64,000 nucleotides of DNA from Stercorarius parasiticus. Its lineage: Eukaryota; Chordata; Aves; Charadriiformes; Stercorariidae. Positions 33,401 to 43,326 of this stretch are shown piece by piece (position 1 is the stretch's first letter; the number at the start of each line of letters is the position of its first letter). Below the pieces are notes generated by a model, which made no database searches, was not told the origin of the DNA, and saw only the letters and a list, made by a program, of their open reading frames with translations. The position numbers and the translations under genes are program-made. The stretch is from assembly GCA_013396915.1 (NCBI GenBank), contig VWZL01000111.1, forward strand, positions 389,854 to 453,853, in the 5' to 3' direction.

Positions 33401-36400
33401 GTCTTCACCTTGCAGTTTATCACTGGGGTAAATACATATATTGATAAAATACATCATTACATAAAGCTAAGTATGTTACAAATCCAAACAAATGGTGTGC
33501 TCAATGGTCCACTGAACATTCACTTTCTTCACCTCTCCTCCCAAGTCCAGCTAGCATTCAGTCCCTTAAATTAGTGTGGCTGTACAGTACTATGGATTAC
33601 TAATGACTTCTATTGTCTTCTTCCCCATTGTGTACAGATGGGAGAATCCTCAGCACAAGTTTCTACTGCTATTGGATGGACAGCGCCAGATGTTCACAGC
33701 GCGTCGTCATTAATTAATTAAAATGGAAAGGTTTTGTCTGTGAGGCAGCTCAGATAGATTAGATGTCCAATAGGCATGAACTGAAGTCACATTTGCGCAG
33801 CGACTAAGGCATTAACTATGTTTTTCATTTATACAGCTCTTCATTCACACAGCTCTTTATTGTAATAATTGGAAGTGCTAGTTAAGTTGTAGTCTCAAAG
33901 GACAGACAGATACTGTCTTCCAAGTTATTGACTAAGTCTCCTTGCAAAGGGTATCTTTTGACTTGAGAATTCTAAAATGTGGGAGTAAACCAAATTCAAT
34001 TTCTGATGCTTGGATTGTTTCTGAAATTTACCATACTTTGGGTAGTTTGTAATTAACATATATTCCTAAATTCTCATAAATGTCAGACTTGGCACACTTT
34101 GGGACTCTCTGACTAGCACAACATACTTGTCTGTACTGATCTGAGACTGTTACTTGAACAGGAGGTAGATTGCTGTCCACAAAAGGAAAAGAGTATTTGC
34201 GCTGCTCATCTTGTCAGAAAACTAGGCGGGTAATTGAAATCTCCACTCCAGATACTGTGCTGCTTTTTTTTTTTCTTTCTCCTCCAGAGTTGTCACTTAT
34301 GTTATTGTAGTTGTTGAAGGCTGTAGTGCCTTGCTGGCAGAACAGTATTAAAAGTCAAACAGCTAATGGAAGTGTATTTTCTAAAGCAAGCATACACTAA
34401 AGCTGAGCACTCCAATGGGTCTGCTGTGGCTGGTTGATCGGTGGGGACCCTGGTGCATCTGATATGCTTGAGGAGGAAAAAAATCAAGATGCTAAAAAGC
34501 AAAGCTAGTATTCTCTGTGACCAACAAGGTGTACTAGTTAAATTGTGAGTTAATTCCAGTTGATATTACTTGCTTTTCAACATGCCAGCAGCATTGTGAA
34601 CATACGGCCTGGATTAAGTAAATCTGCATGGTCTCTTGCAAGAATACTGTTTCATACAACTGTCATGACTGCCTGAACTGTTCCAGGCTGTTTGCATATG
34701 TTGCCAGTCCTAGTTTTCTGACAAGATTAGAAACAATCATTACTAAAATGTGACTTCAGAAAGGTCCATTTTTTTTCAAGGGGCTGTGATAATGGCATTT
34801 GTTTGATCTAAAATTTACGATAGTAGCTATTGAGCCATATAGCTTCCAAGATGTCATCTTTTCATAGATTAAATGGATGTTTCTGCCACAAATATACAAA
34901 GAAAAAAAAAGTACAAAATGTCTGGGAAGCTTACGTAATTGTGAATGGCACCATTCTTGTGCCTTCTGGTATGGAATGAGGTGTATTAGCTGAATCACCT
35001 CTCCTGTACTTAAACTAGTCTGTTACAGGTAATCAAGAATTTGGAGTACCGCAATTAGCGTGCAAGCACAAAATCTTTATAAATCATACATTATTACAGC
35101 CTCCCCCCAAGCCCTGGATTCTAGCTCAGTTAGAGAGCTTTTTCCACAAGTGTGTGTTAGCTTTTTGGACATGTTAGACACCCAGGAAATCCCCCTTCTC
35201 GTAACATTCTCCGCTTGGATCTGATCTCAACAGGGTGTCGTAGTCAATCTTCAGCACAGTTCTTAAGTGGAGACCAAGAACCCTGGGCCTTTAGAGGTGG
35301 TCTAGCAGGAGAGTTCCAGGTATCAATATGACTTCACAACTGAATGACATTTTCTTTGTTTTATGAGAAACCTTTTGTTGCACATCAGAGGTCTGGAAGG
35401 ATTGGTCTGCCGAAGGCTTTCTGGTCCAAGGCCCATTAGCCTTACAGCTTGTTTTAAAATAATTTTCCTCCCCTCTCTACAGTAATTTCTCAAGGAGATG
35501 CTGCCTGTCCCACGCGCATGCGAAGCGCAGCGGCTTTAGTTGTACATTTCACATTGTTTCTTTGCAGGTCGCACAGCATTTTTATCTGCGCCCGCAATTG
35601 CACAATGCGCGCATGCTTGTCTGCCGATGGGAATTCCATGAGCAAAAGCGATAGTCATCCAAATTTTGGTTTCTGTCTAAATGAAGCTGTAATGCGCTTT
35701 GTTGCAAAGATTTCAATTGGCAAATATTCTTAAATTGCTGTTTATACCATGTTCAAATTTGTTCATGGATTTTTCAGGCGCTATACTTTTCCCCCCTCAC
35801 AGGTGCTCTGCGCGCAGCAAATTGAATCAGCGCATTGCTTTTGGGATAAAGCGTCTCCTCTGGCCAGTTAACCCTCTTCAGACCAAACCTTTCCTCCTGA
35901 CATTCTATGTTCTTATACAGAGACAGTGTAGATATGATTGGTAAAAAGTATTTTAAAGCAGATAAGATTAACAGACTCTTAATGTGCTGTTTCAATTGCA
36001 TATTTTAAAACACCAATTGGATATTTTCTATTCAAGTAAGGTCTTTGCATTTGTAAAGCATACCAACCCCACCTTCTTCTGGGGTGCCTGCAAGTAGCAA
36101 ATGTTAATTTGGGAGTCTGCAGTGCACACCCAAGAGTGATGGGTTTTGTTGTTCATACAGTCATATGAAGTATTTTGTTTTCACAGCGTTTGCTGCCTAT
36201 TGATGGGGCAAATGACCTCTTTTTTCAACCACCTCCATTAACGCCCACTTCCAAAGTGTACACCATACGACCCTACTTTCCTAAAGATGAGGTAACTGCT
36301 TTTGACGCTTTTTTTGACATCGATGTTGTTGTTAGTGATGCGTTTCCTTTTGTGGCAACACTGGTTATTGCTGAGTCCCTTCATTCCCTAATGAAATGGG

Positions 36401-39400
36401 TGTCCCAGTATATTGGGTAAGGCACAAATGCAATCTCACGGGAAAACTAAGGTTAAGTGACTTGCCTGTGGTTCAGCAGCGTGCTGTGCAGCAGTACAGG
36501 TATACCCACATCTTGATTCACAGTCTCCCACCCCACCACCTTTTTAAATCCATGACTTCCTTCCCTGTTTCTGAAAGGCAAGTTAAAATTGTTTGCTGCT
36601 GGAAGAGGGATTTTTGCAGTGGGAACACATTCAATGGCTTAACCTTAGGGGGGTGCATATACCTGGTCACACAATAATAATTGGGGTAACTACTGGTATT
36701 CTCAGAGCGATACGGGCAGAACCTTGATATTGTGTCTCAAAATGTGGTTTTAATATGTGATGATATTTCAGCCATTGTTACTGGTTTAATTACAGTGGTA
36801 AACTTTTTGGTCTGGTTTTGCAAGGATTGTCGTCAAATCCGCTTCGGAGTGTTTGATACTTTGAAACCAGGAATTTTATATTAATCTTTATTGATTAGGG
36901 GTGTCCCCCCCCCTTTTATTTTTCCTGAACAAATCTGTAGTGTGGCTTTATTCTATTAGCTTATCAAGAATACTCAAAATTAATGTGTCAACCAACAGTT
37001 AACACTCTTTATGGGTCCAGTTTAAACAATGTAAGCATTAAGGTAGCTTGAACTTTGCATTTGTAGCCACATTGAGATGAAACATGTTTCCTTTGAAACA
37101 TTAGTATTTAGTTGAGTTTGGAGCAGCTCCAATGAATCCGGGCTTTGAAGCCATTCAAACAGACGGGGCATGTTCTTTACCTGCTGGTTTTAGGCTCTGT
37201 CCTGTGCTGTTCTCACAGGCAGTAAAGCAGCCTTTTCCATACCTTAATGCAGGACTGTACCTAAGGTGGTTTGTTCCTTTTTGACAATGGAATTTATATT
37301 TCTAAGATACCTAAACAATTGGTGATGCAGCTAAACATGCAGTTATAAAGAATACTTCTTCTGAGGAAGAGTTCTCTTTTTTATGAAAGGAGGCCAGAGA
37401 CATGTCGAATGCAAAGCCTTTTTGTTGAAAAGTTTAAAGTTTCTTATTTAAAGTGTGACTGATACAAGTTTACTCTTTAAAGAGAGTCAACTGAAAGCCT
37501 TTTAACATGCAGAAAGTCAGGGTGTGCCTGTCTTTCACAGTGGTTAAATTGTTGCACATTGGAGGTTTTGAAAAGGGACTTTGTATCAAGGATATTGATC
37601 TTCACTGAGTGTTTGGTAACTAACCCTCAGGATTAATCTTGTGCTATTACAGCCTGCAGGAGGTTGACCACCAGCCTTTCCTTCCCAGACATTCAACTTA
37701 ACCACAATGTTTTTGACAGGCAACTTTAAGAGCGGTGGGAGGAGATAGGTCCTTTCTCATAGATAGTTACTCTTGTTCTGTGTAACTTAAATGCCTGTCA
37801 GTACTAGTTTCCAGTGGAGCTGTTAGTGAAATCTCTCTAAAATAAAGTTGTTAGCTTTTCAATGCGGCTGATGACTTGAAATCATCTCTTCTCTCCTCTT
37901 AGGCATCAGTATATAAGATCTGCAGAGAAATGTATGCCGATGGAGCTGATCAACCCTTCCATAGTTTACCAGATTTAATTGGAGACAAGTATGTATTAGG
38001 AATGGATGACCTATAGAGGTGGTTTTGAAGGATGAAGTCCTGACACTGTATTTAATTTGAATTTTTAAAAGTGTGTGTGTGTGAAGAATGTAAATAGCAT
38101 TTGCTTAAAAGAACAAACAAAAAAACAATTGGAGTTTTGGTTTCTTAAAGGTACCATAAACAGTTACATCTCAGTTTATGCTCTGGTCACCTTTGTGAGT
38201 TGTTTTTTTTTAAAAAAAAAAAAAGCTGAAACCTCTGCATTATGAAACCTGTGCATCATAATATCCTATTATTACAAATTTTTTGAAAGTATATCATGAG
38301 AGTGTTCATAGTCTGTAGCTACCATCTGGTATTTTTTTCCAACGTAGCGTAGTTCTTCAGATAATTGCCTTGAGTTTTTTACTGAAATATGCATTACAGA
38401 TTACGTGCACCAACTTTTAAAGAGAATAAGCAATGGCAAGTGGGATGAAGTTGTGTGGTGTTTTTTTTTTTTTTAAAAAAAGGCATTAAATCTGAGCTGT
38501 AAAATCAGCTACTTTATTTTTTTGTTTGTTTTGTTTTGTCTTGAGTGTTTAATTTAGATAAACTTTGTAAAGAGGCTGCTCTGTGACAGGAAGATAGTTA
38601 AGAAAGGATATGTAACTGGTATCAAAAAATACCCAAAAGAGAAGATGGAAGAACTAGGAGGTAATGGCAGCAAGGAAGCTGAGGGCAAAAGGTGAAGGAA
38701 GTTTGTCTAGTGAGTCAGAAGAGCAGTGTGTATAGAATTAAATTGTGGGATTCTGAGGTGCAGATGTTGCTTGTAGCTGAGTTTTGACAGCTGATCAGTC
38801 TGTTAATGCTCTGTAAGAACTAATTCCGTGACGGGAGGACCCTGTTGCTTCTTTGGGTGACCTTAGAGTCTCCCCCAGAGTACCTGAAGAGCATACTTGT
38901 TCAGTGACCTTCTTTTGACTGAATTTGGACACTTCTTTCTGCAGGTTAGTAGGAGGTCTACTCACCCTCAGCCTGGATTACTGCTTCGTCTTAGAAGATG
39001 AGGATGGCATATGCGGCTATGCTTTGGGAACAGTTGATGTGACTCCTTTCATTAAAAAATGCAAAATGTCTTGGATCCCTTTCATGCAAGAAAAATATAC
39101 TAAACCAAATAGTGACAAGGAGCTGTCTGAGGCGGAGGTTAGTATAACCCATGAGATCAGACCTGTGTGCTGAACTCTTTCTTTCCAAAGCGGATCTTTG
39201 TTTTTCTGTTGCATTTTGAGCTTCTGTGCCATTCAGTTTTCATTTTGAGCTTCTGTGCCATTCAGTTTTCATACTTTTCTGAAGTCTTTGATGAGTACAG
39301 TATCTGACATCTTAGAAGGTGACAGTAAAATTATTCACTACCAGTCAGATACAGTTGTGTGCTGTAATACACCCATGAGATGTACTTTAGTAGTAATCAA

Positions 39401-42400
39401 TGCAGTAAATGTAAGCCACCTCAATCTAGAGAAAATCACATTTTAAAAATAAAGGATTGCTTCTTCTCTGTTCTCCTGCAGAATGAGATAGTAGTTTCCC
39501 CATGCTGCAGGTAAGGCTAATCCCTCACAGTTTAAGTACGGAAAACAAATTAAAGACCACTTAGTTTTGATGTTAAAATCCATGAGCTATTTATGGAGTG
39601 TGACGGCTGTAAGTAGTGCAAAACATCATCTCACCTTTAGCAAGTGCTAAAAATCAATATCTTGAATTGTTTTTGGAAGAAATTAAAAAAACGATGTCAC
39701 TGAAGCGTCAGAGATAGTGAAAAGTTCTAGCTGATGCATTCTTGTCAAGGAAAGAAATGGGGTCAATACTAAGAGGTGCCAGTCCACACCTATAAGTAGA
39801 AGGAGGAGTGGACAAAGCTGTAGTAGAGGCAGGCCCAGAAACACTTCTTAGCCTTTTTCTTTCCCTCTTAAGAAGGAAAGAATATTTTCCAGAAAGTACT
39901 CTCCAGCAAGTTGTCTGAATACAAAGGTTGGTGTTAGGAGGCCCACCAGTCTAAGGGAATCCCCAGCTGGTAAGGGCAGAGCAAAAATAGAGCAGTGTGC
40001 CCTTGCTTTATTGGACTAGGACTTAGACAAAGTCTTAATGGAGGTCATGGCTCTGAGAGCACAGGCCTTCCCACAAGCAAAGCAAAGCTTCCTGGAAACG
40101 GAATGGAATGCTTGTCACCCTATTGTGAAAATGTCCACTACCTACGGGCATGTTTGGTGGGGGAGAAGTGGAGTACATTTTTTAAAAAGAACAAAAAAGC
40201 CTTGTAGCAAATAGCAGAATTGTTCTGGGATAGGTGTGAGTAGAAGGTATCTTAACTCCACTACCGCTAGTGAAGTGGAGCTACTTCTGCAGTCTGTATG
40301 TTTTATGACTTGATTCTTCCGCATTTGCACAGTGCTGTGCTTTCAACTGTATATGTAAATTCAGGTTTTGAAGCAAAGCTAATGCATCTAAAGATAGCAG
40401 AAATTAAACGCAGCAAAGCTGTGGTAGGTACAGTAAGGGAGAAAGGGGCCTTGATTTCCAGAAGTTTAAAGCCAAACTTCAGAGAGAAAGCAGGTGGTGT
40501 TTTGTACTGATAAACTAGCTTTTCCGTTGAGATGTTTAAGAACACTTTTTGCTGTTGGTACGTTGCCCCAGGATTTCTGCCTTTCATACAATATCTCAGA
40601 AAAAGTCTGTTTCTTGAGACTATGGGCTTGAGGGATGTTCCTGGGAGTACAGAGGAGCTTTTTGTACTTTGCTCTTGAGACAGATGCTGTGGGATTTTAT
40701 CCATTTAGCCTTTTGACACTATAAAGGAAAGTAGAGAGTATTCAGTAGTTGCTTAGAAGCCATTGTGATTGAAGATCATGTAGGGAAAAGTTGTCTCACA
40801 GAATAGGATTGATTTGGTTTCCTTTACAGCCGCCTTATCTCTTTATAATCTCAGTCTCCACTTTGGTTTGAAAACCTTCCTTTCTGTACTTTTTAGATAA
40901 TTTGATTCAAATTGTTGACTTCTAATACAGTTTACTTAAATAAATCTTGAGCCCCAAACTTCATGGGATATAAGGATATATAAAATCTTTTGATTCACAA
41001 AAGAAAAATCCAGTCCCCTGACTTGTGTCATACTCTTGTGAGCTTGCCTGGCAGTTTTGTCTAGGTTCCTGACAGGGAAGTTTATCTGGTTATCTGCTTT
41101 TCCTGACATTAGTTATTATTGATCACAAGAGATGAATGCATTCTCTCTCTAACAGCTTCTTAGTCTCACCTGTACCCTACTCCTTGATAACCTGTTTTAC
41201 CTCTTGTAGCACTTCTGTGGTTGGAAGAAACAGGGATCACCTTTGCCTCGGTGCTTGAAGCCAGCATGGCTAGCTTTGAACACTTCCCATGGGATTGTGC
41301 CTGTTACAGCTGTGATAAAGAAAAGCCCAGGGGAGCAGACATGGTTCTGAACCTGAAGTAGCTCTACAAGTTTGAAATAGTAACTTTGAACAGAGACTCT
41401 CCCTGAAAGAATTTGGGAGATGGTAGTTAATAGATTTGAGGGGATTGCAGTTAAATTTGACCTGAAAAAAATGTGGGGGTTGCTAGTGTTATGGTTCCTT
41501 GCGTGATAGTCTGCGTTGTTATGAAGGTGACTTTTGCTTATACAGGAAATGAAGTTAGGTGGCTTGTTTGCTTGAGCTAGTGCTCCCTGAAGGCTTTAAA
41601 ATTCAGTAACCAGAAGGGGGAATGACTTGAGTACCTTTCAGGTGTGTCATTGTCTACCTCTGCATTGACCTCACTTGATTGTTCTATTCCCATGAGTTGC
41701 ATGAAGTTAATGTCATATGTCACATTCACAAAGACCTTCCTGGATGATTGCAATAGTCTTAAGTGATCAACAACATCTTTTAGTCACCAACAAGGCTTAT
41801 TTCAAGCTAGAGACAAATTTGCCTTAGTTGGGGCAAGTAGTCTAAGACAATGGCATGGACATGAGGGTTTGAGGCTGCTGTGAACCAGCGAATACATGTG
41901 GAGAGGGTTGGAAAGCTTAAAGCTAAAACTACCCGTGTAAAACACAAAGAAAATGAATGCCCATGCACAAACTGTCAGTTATGGGTTGGCTTATGGTTTT
42001 TCTCACTTGACGTGTGGGTCACTGAGAAGCCGTGCAAGGAGTTTTGCATTCCTCCTTTGACAGTCTGAGAAGCTTCTGTAGTCTTGCCTTTTTATCTGGA
42101 ATACAGAGGGCAATTCAGCAGGTAAGGAACAAAATGACCGTCAGAGGTGTGGTTGGAAAACATGCTGATTTGGAGGTGTACTCTGTGGGCAAAGCAGCCT
42201 CCCTTAATAAACATATATGAAAATGTCTGCTTCCCATATCCTTTTCAGAAAATAATGCTAAGCTTCCATGAAGAGCAAGAAGTATTGCCAGAATCATTTC
42301 TTGCCAACTTCCCGTCATTGATAAAGATTGATATCCACAAAAAAGTGACAGATCCAAGCGTGGCCAAAAGTATGATGGCCTGTCTGCTCTCTTCTCTAAA

Positions 42401-43326
42401 GGCTAATGGTAAGCTTCTTGCACTCAGAATTCCGTGTTTCCTAATTATATGCTGGTTCTAGGATGCAAGGCAAACTTCGGATGGTTATATTAACACTACT
42501 GTGTTTGCCTGTCAGCCTGAGATATTAAACTTCTGCCATAGTTGGCAATCTAGATTTAGGTAAATAATTATAAAAGCTTTTGGATAGCTAACTTCTGCTG
42601 CTGTCTTCAGTAAGAGGTAGCTTTTCACTTTAGCCATTATCTTGCAAATTAGAAAATAGGAAGAACTAAGGGAGCAATTTGGCAATGAGAGCACACATTT
42701 TTACATCTTGAACAACGCAGAAATGTTTGTATTTCTCCTACTGGCATTGGTAATGATGCTTTTTCTTATGTGTGGCAGTGTGCACTGGTGGGTAATTACC
42801 AAAACCTTCAATATGGGGAAGTAGTTGGCTGTCTTCCTTACTGCGCACCTGAGGTTCACAGTTCCTTTGGGCGATTTGGTGCCTGCTTCTAGTGCTATTT
42901 TCTGAGCCAACATCAGAGTTTCAGGATGCTTTTATGTGAAATAAAAGGTGTGCAGAGGGGAGGTGATTTGTTCAGACTGACAAGACATCTGCAATGTGCA
43001 ACTGACCCCAATGGTCAGCTATGTTGCCATACATCTACTGTCTTTTGGGCACTATACTCCATATGGAATTGGATCAGTGGTTTCATTGGGTTTAAATGCT
43101 AAAATAGGTGGAAACTCTAGTAATATTTGATGTCTGTGCTTTTTACAATCACTCTTCTACAGTGTTTTGTTTCTCTCTTCCTTCTTCAGGCTCCCGTGGG
43201 GCTTTTTGTGAAGTAAGACCAGATGATAAAAGAATCCTGGAATTTTACAGCAAGCTGGGTTGTTTTGAAATTGCTAAAATGGAAGGATTTCCAAAGGATG
43301 TTGTTATCCTTGGAAGAAGCCTGTGA
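24376..43326 (+). CDS. OGA: OGA, protein O-GlcNAcase (exons 2-16; exon 1 in gap)
   Basis: Hydrolyses O-linked N-acetylglucosamine from Ser/Thr of nuclear and cytosolic proteins, opposing OGT. Exons 2-16: 24376-24427, 24725-24822, 25929-26059, 26738-26909, 27955-28053, 28233-28517, 29074-29232, 30527-31137, 31537-31711, 35234-35319, 36187-36291, 37903-37988, 38945-39137, 42249-42408, 43190-43326. Every junction is in frame; 848 whole codons plus a split Gly, against about 850 for the same part of the 916-residue human protein. Order: GH84 catalytic domain (exons 2-8) with catalytic Asp-Asp in LLFDDID; acidic disordered linker (exon 9, [20 protein letters not shown]); stalk helices (exons 10-11); degenerate acetyltransferase-like domain (exons 12-16). 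No broken residue was seen. An alternative tail in intron 10 is described separately. Confidence 0.97.
24428..24429 (+). other. OGA: non-canonical GC splice donor (GC-AG intron)
   Basis: Border AGAAG|GCAAGTCATG. Joining to the acceptor at 24724 gives Arg-Arg-Leu-Gln-Lys-Trp, the expected OGA sequence. This is the textbook GC donor context (AAG|GCAAGT). Confidence 0.92.
24725..24822 (+). CDS. OGA: OGA exon 3
   Basis: Reads [20 protein letters not shown], then [14 protein letters not shown]84 barrel, with the conserved Lys/Asp of APKDD near the active site. Donor G|GTAATT. Confidence 0.96.
25550..25733 (+). mobile_element. CR1 LINE 3' fragment
   Basis: About 180 bp matching the remembered avian CR1 3' end: GGCAGAGCACTGGAACAGGC, TGCCCAGAGAGGTGGTGGAG, GGACTAGATGATCTCC, CCTTCCAACCC, ending ATTATTCTGTGATTC. 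Sense orientation, in OGA intron 3. Confidence 0.9.
25929..26059 (+). CDS. OGA: OGA exon 4
   Basis: Reads [43 protein letters not shown]. Donor CAG|GTAAGT, phase-0 end. Confidence 0.96.
26738..26909 (+). CDS. OGA: OGA exon 5 (catalytic Asp pair)
   Basis: Contains [12 protein letters not shown]. The two consecutive Asp codons (26777-26782) correspond to human D174 (polarises the substrate acetamido group) and D175 (acid/base) of substrate-assisted hydrolysis. Both are intact. Donor ACAG|GTAAAA. Confidence 0.97.
27955..28053 (+). CDS. OGA: OGA exon 6
   Basis: Reads [32 protein letters not shown]. Acceptor CCCTGTGCAG, donor ACAG|GTAGAA. Confidence 0.96.
28233..28517 (+). CDS. OGA: OGA exon 7
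   Basis: Reads [20 protein letters not shown], then [20 protein letters not shown], including the WDN.HANDYD segment whose Asn/Asp contact the sugar. Donor ATGA|GTAAGT. Confidence 0.97.
29074..29232 (+). CDS. OGA: OGA exon 8
   Basis: Reads [52 protein letters not shown]: end of the catalytic domain and first part of the stalk. Donor AGCA|GTGAGT. Confidence 0.96.
29550..29974 (-). pseudogene. possible processed retrocopy of an unidentified gene
   Basis: On the - strand a frame of 111 codons (29974 to 29639) ends LRKIKTS-stop and has normal protein composition, e.g. [20 protein letters not shown] and [13 protein letters not shown]. About 70 bp past the stop is a run of 12 A on that strand (T at 29561-29572), as in a processed mRNA copy. 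A neighbouring frame is also open and protein-like ([20 protein letters not shown]), suggesting one frameshift. A CR1 fragment abuts its 5' side. I do not recognise the parent gene. Confidence 0.35.
29975..30105 (-). mobile_element. CR1 LINE 3' fragment, reversed
   Basis: Reverse complement of CR1: GTTTAGGTTGGAAAGGACCT, CAGGTTGCCCAAGACCGTGT, CCAGTCAGGTTTTGAATATC. Lies in OGA intron 8 with its 3' end against the possible retrocopy. Confidence 0.85.
30527..31137 (+). CDS. OGA: OGA exon 9 (disordered linker and caspase region)
   Basis: The longest exon (611 bp). Encodes [20 protein letters not shown], a long acidic Ser/Asp/Glu-rich linker, then [20 protein letters not shown]. The Asp at 30568-30570 aligns with human D413, where caspase-3 cuts; its context is TVGD here and SVVD in mammals. 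Donor GAAAAA|GTGAGT. Confidence 0.96.
31537..31711 (+). CDS. OGA: OGA exon 10
   Basis: Reads [58 protein letters not shown]: stalk helices that exchange between subunits in the dimer. Phase-1 end, donor TTAG|GTAGGT. Confidence 0.97.
31712..31746 (+). CDS. OGA: possible intron-retention tail of short OGA isoform
   Basis: Reading straight through the exon 10 donor adds [11 protein letters not shown] and stops at TAG (31744-31746). A short OGA isoform ending in intron 10 with a brief novel tail is known in humans (OGA-S). The same architecture is possible here; usage is inferred. Confidence 0.4.
32132..32213 (+). CDS. candidate alternative OGA exon 10a
   Basis: Acceptor CTGTCTTCAACAG ends at 32131; donor TTTAGC|GTAAGG at 32214. 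Entered in phase 1 from exon 10, the only frame that counts is fully open: [27 protein letters not shown], leaving phase 2. The alternative frames tested are closed. CpG content (GTGCGCATGCGAGC) is high for this intron. No known OGA isoform with this segment is recalled. Confidence 0.42.
33638..33713 (+). CDS. candidate alternative terminal OGA exon 10b
   Basis: Strong acceptor TTCTTCCCCATTGTGTACAG ends at 33637. Entered in phase 2 from exon 10a it reads [24 protein letters not shown], then TAA at 33711-33713. Together with 10a this would replace the acetyltransferase-like domain by a 52-residue tail. No AATAAA follows closely, so the transcript end is unclear. The alternative is a conserved regulatory element that looks exonic by chance. 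Confidence 0.38.
35234..35319 (+). CDS. OGA: OGA exon 11
   Basis: Acceptor TCTCAACAG; reads [28 protein letters not shown]. Phase 1 to phase 0; donor CAG|GTATCA. Confidence 0.96.
35480..35880. promoter_or_regulatory. CpG-rich conserved-element candidate in OGA intron 11
   Basis: In an AT-rich, CpG-poor intron, this block holds many CpGs and alternating GCGC/TGCGC words (CACGCGCATGCGAAGCGCAG, CAATGCGCGCATGC, CTCTGCGCGCAGC) mixed with AT-rich homeodomain-like words (TTTCAATTGGCAAATATTC). It has three good acceptor-like sites (35482, 35567-35570 and 35802). The composition resembles ultraconserved elements. Function unknown. Confidence 0.4.
36187..36291 (+). CDS. OGA: OGA exon 12
   Basis: Reads [35 protein letters not shown]; start of the acetyltransferase-like domain. 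Phase 0, donor GAG|GTAACT. The intron after it stays open for 43 codons, so retention would give a short tail. Confidence 0.96.
36420..36500 (+). repeat. MIR-like ancient SINE core
   Basis: GGGAAAACTAAGGTTAAGTG followed by ACTTGCCTGTGGTTCAGCAGC strongly resembles the core of MIR-type SINEs, in sense orientation, in OGA intron 12. Edges are uncertain. Confidence 0.5.
37903..37988 (+). CDS. OGA: OGA exon 13
   Basis: Reads [28 protein letters not shown] and ends in phase 2 (AA|GTATGT). The next exon supplies G for Lys. The [11 protein letters not shown] stretch differs from mammals, a known variable loop. Confidence 0.95.
38945..39137 (+). CDS. OGA: OGA exon 14
   Basis: Reads [64 protein letters not shown]. 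Donor GAG|GTTAGT. Confidence 0.96.
39212..39269 (+). repeat. perfect 29-bp tandem duplication
   Basis: CATTTTGAGCTTCTGTGCCA plus TTCAGTTTT occurs twice head to tail without mismatch, 75 bp after the exon 14 donor. A recent local duplication, or a small assembly artefact. Confidence 0.9.
42249..42408 (+). CDS. OGA: OGA exon 15
   Basis: Reads [53 protein letters not shown]. Phase 0 to phase 1; donor AATG|GTAAGC. Confidence 0.96.
43190..43326 (+). CDS. OGA: OGA last exon
   Basis: Acceptor TTCCTTCTTCAG; reads [44 protein letters not shown] and TGA at 43324-43326. Ends exactly as the family does. Confidence 0.97.

Noticed and set aside
40303..40704. 133-codon - strand frame in OGA intron 14
   Set aside because: No splice context, homologue or poly(A) feature; such lengths are expected by chance in 64 kb.
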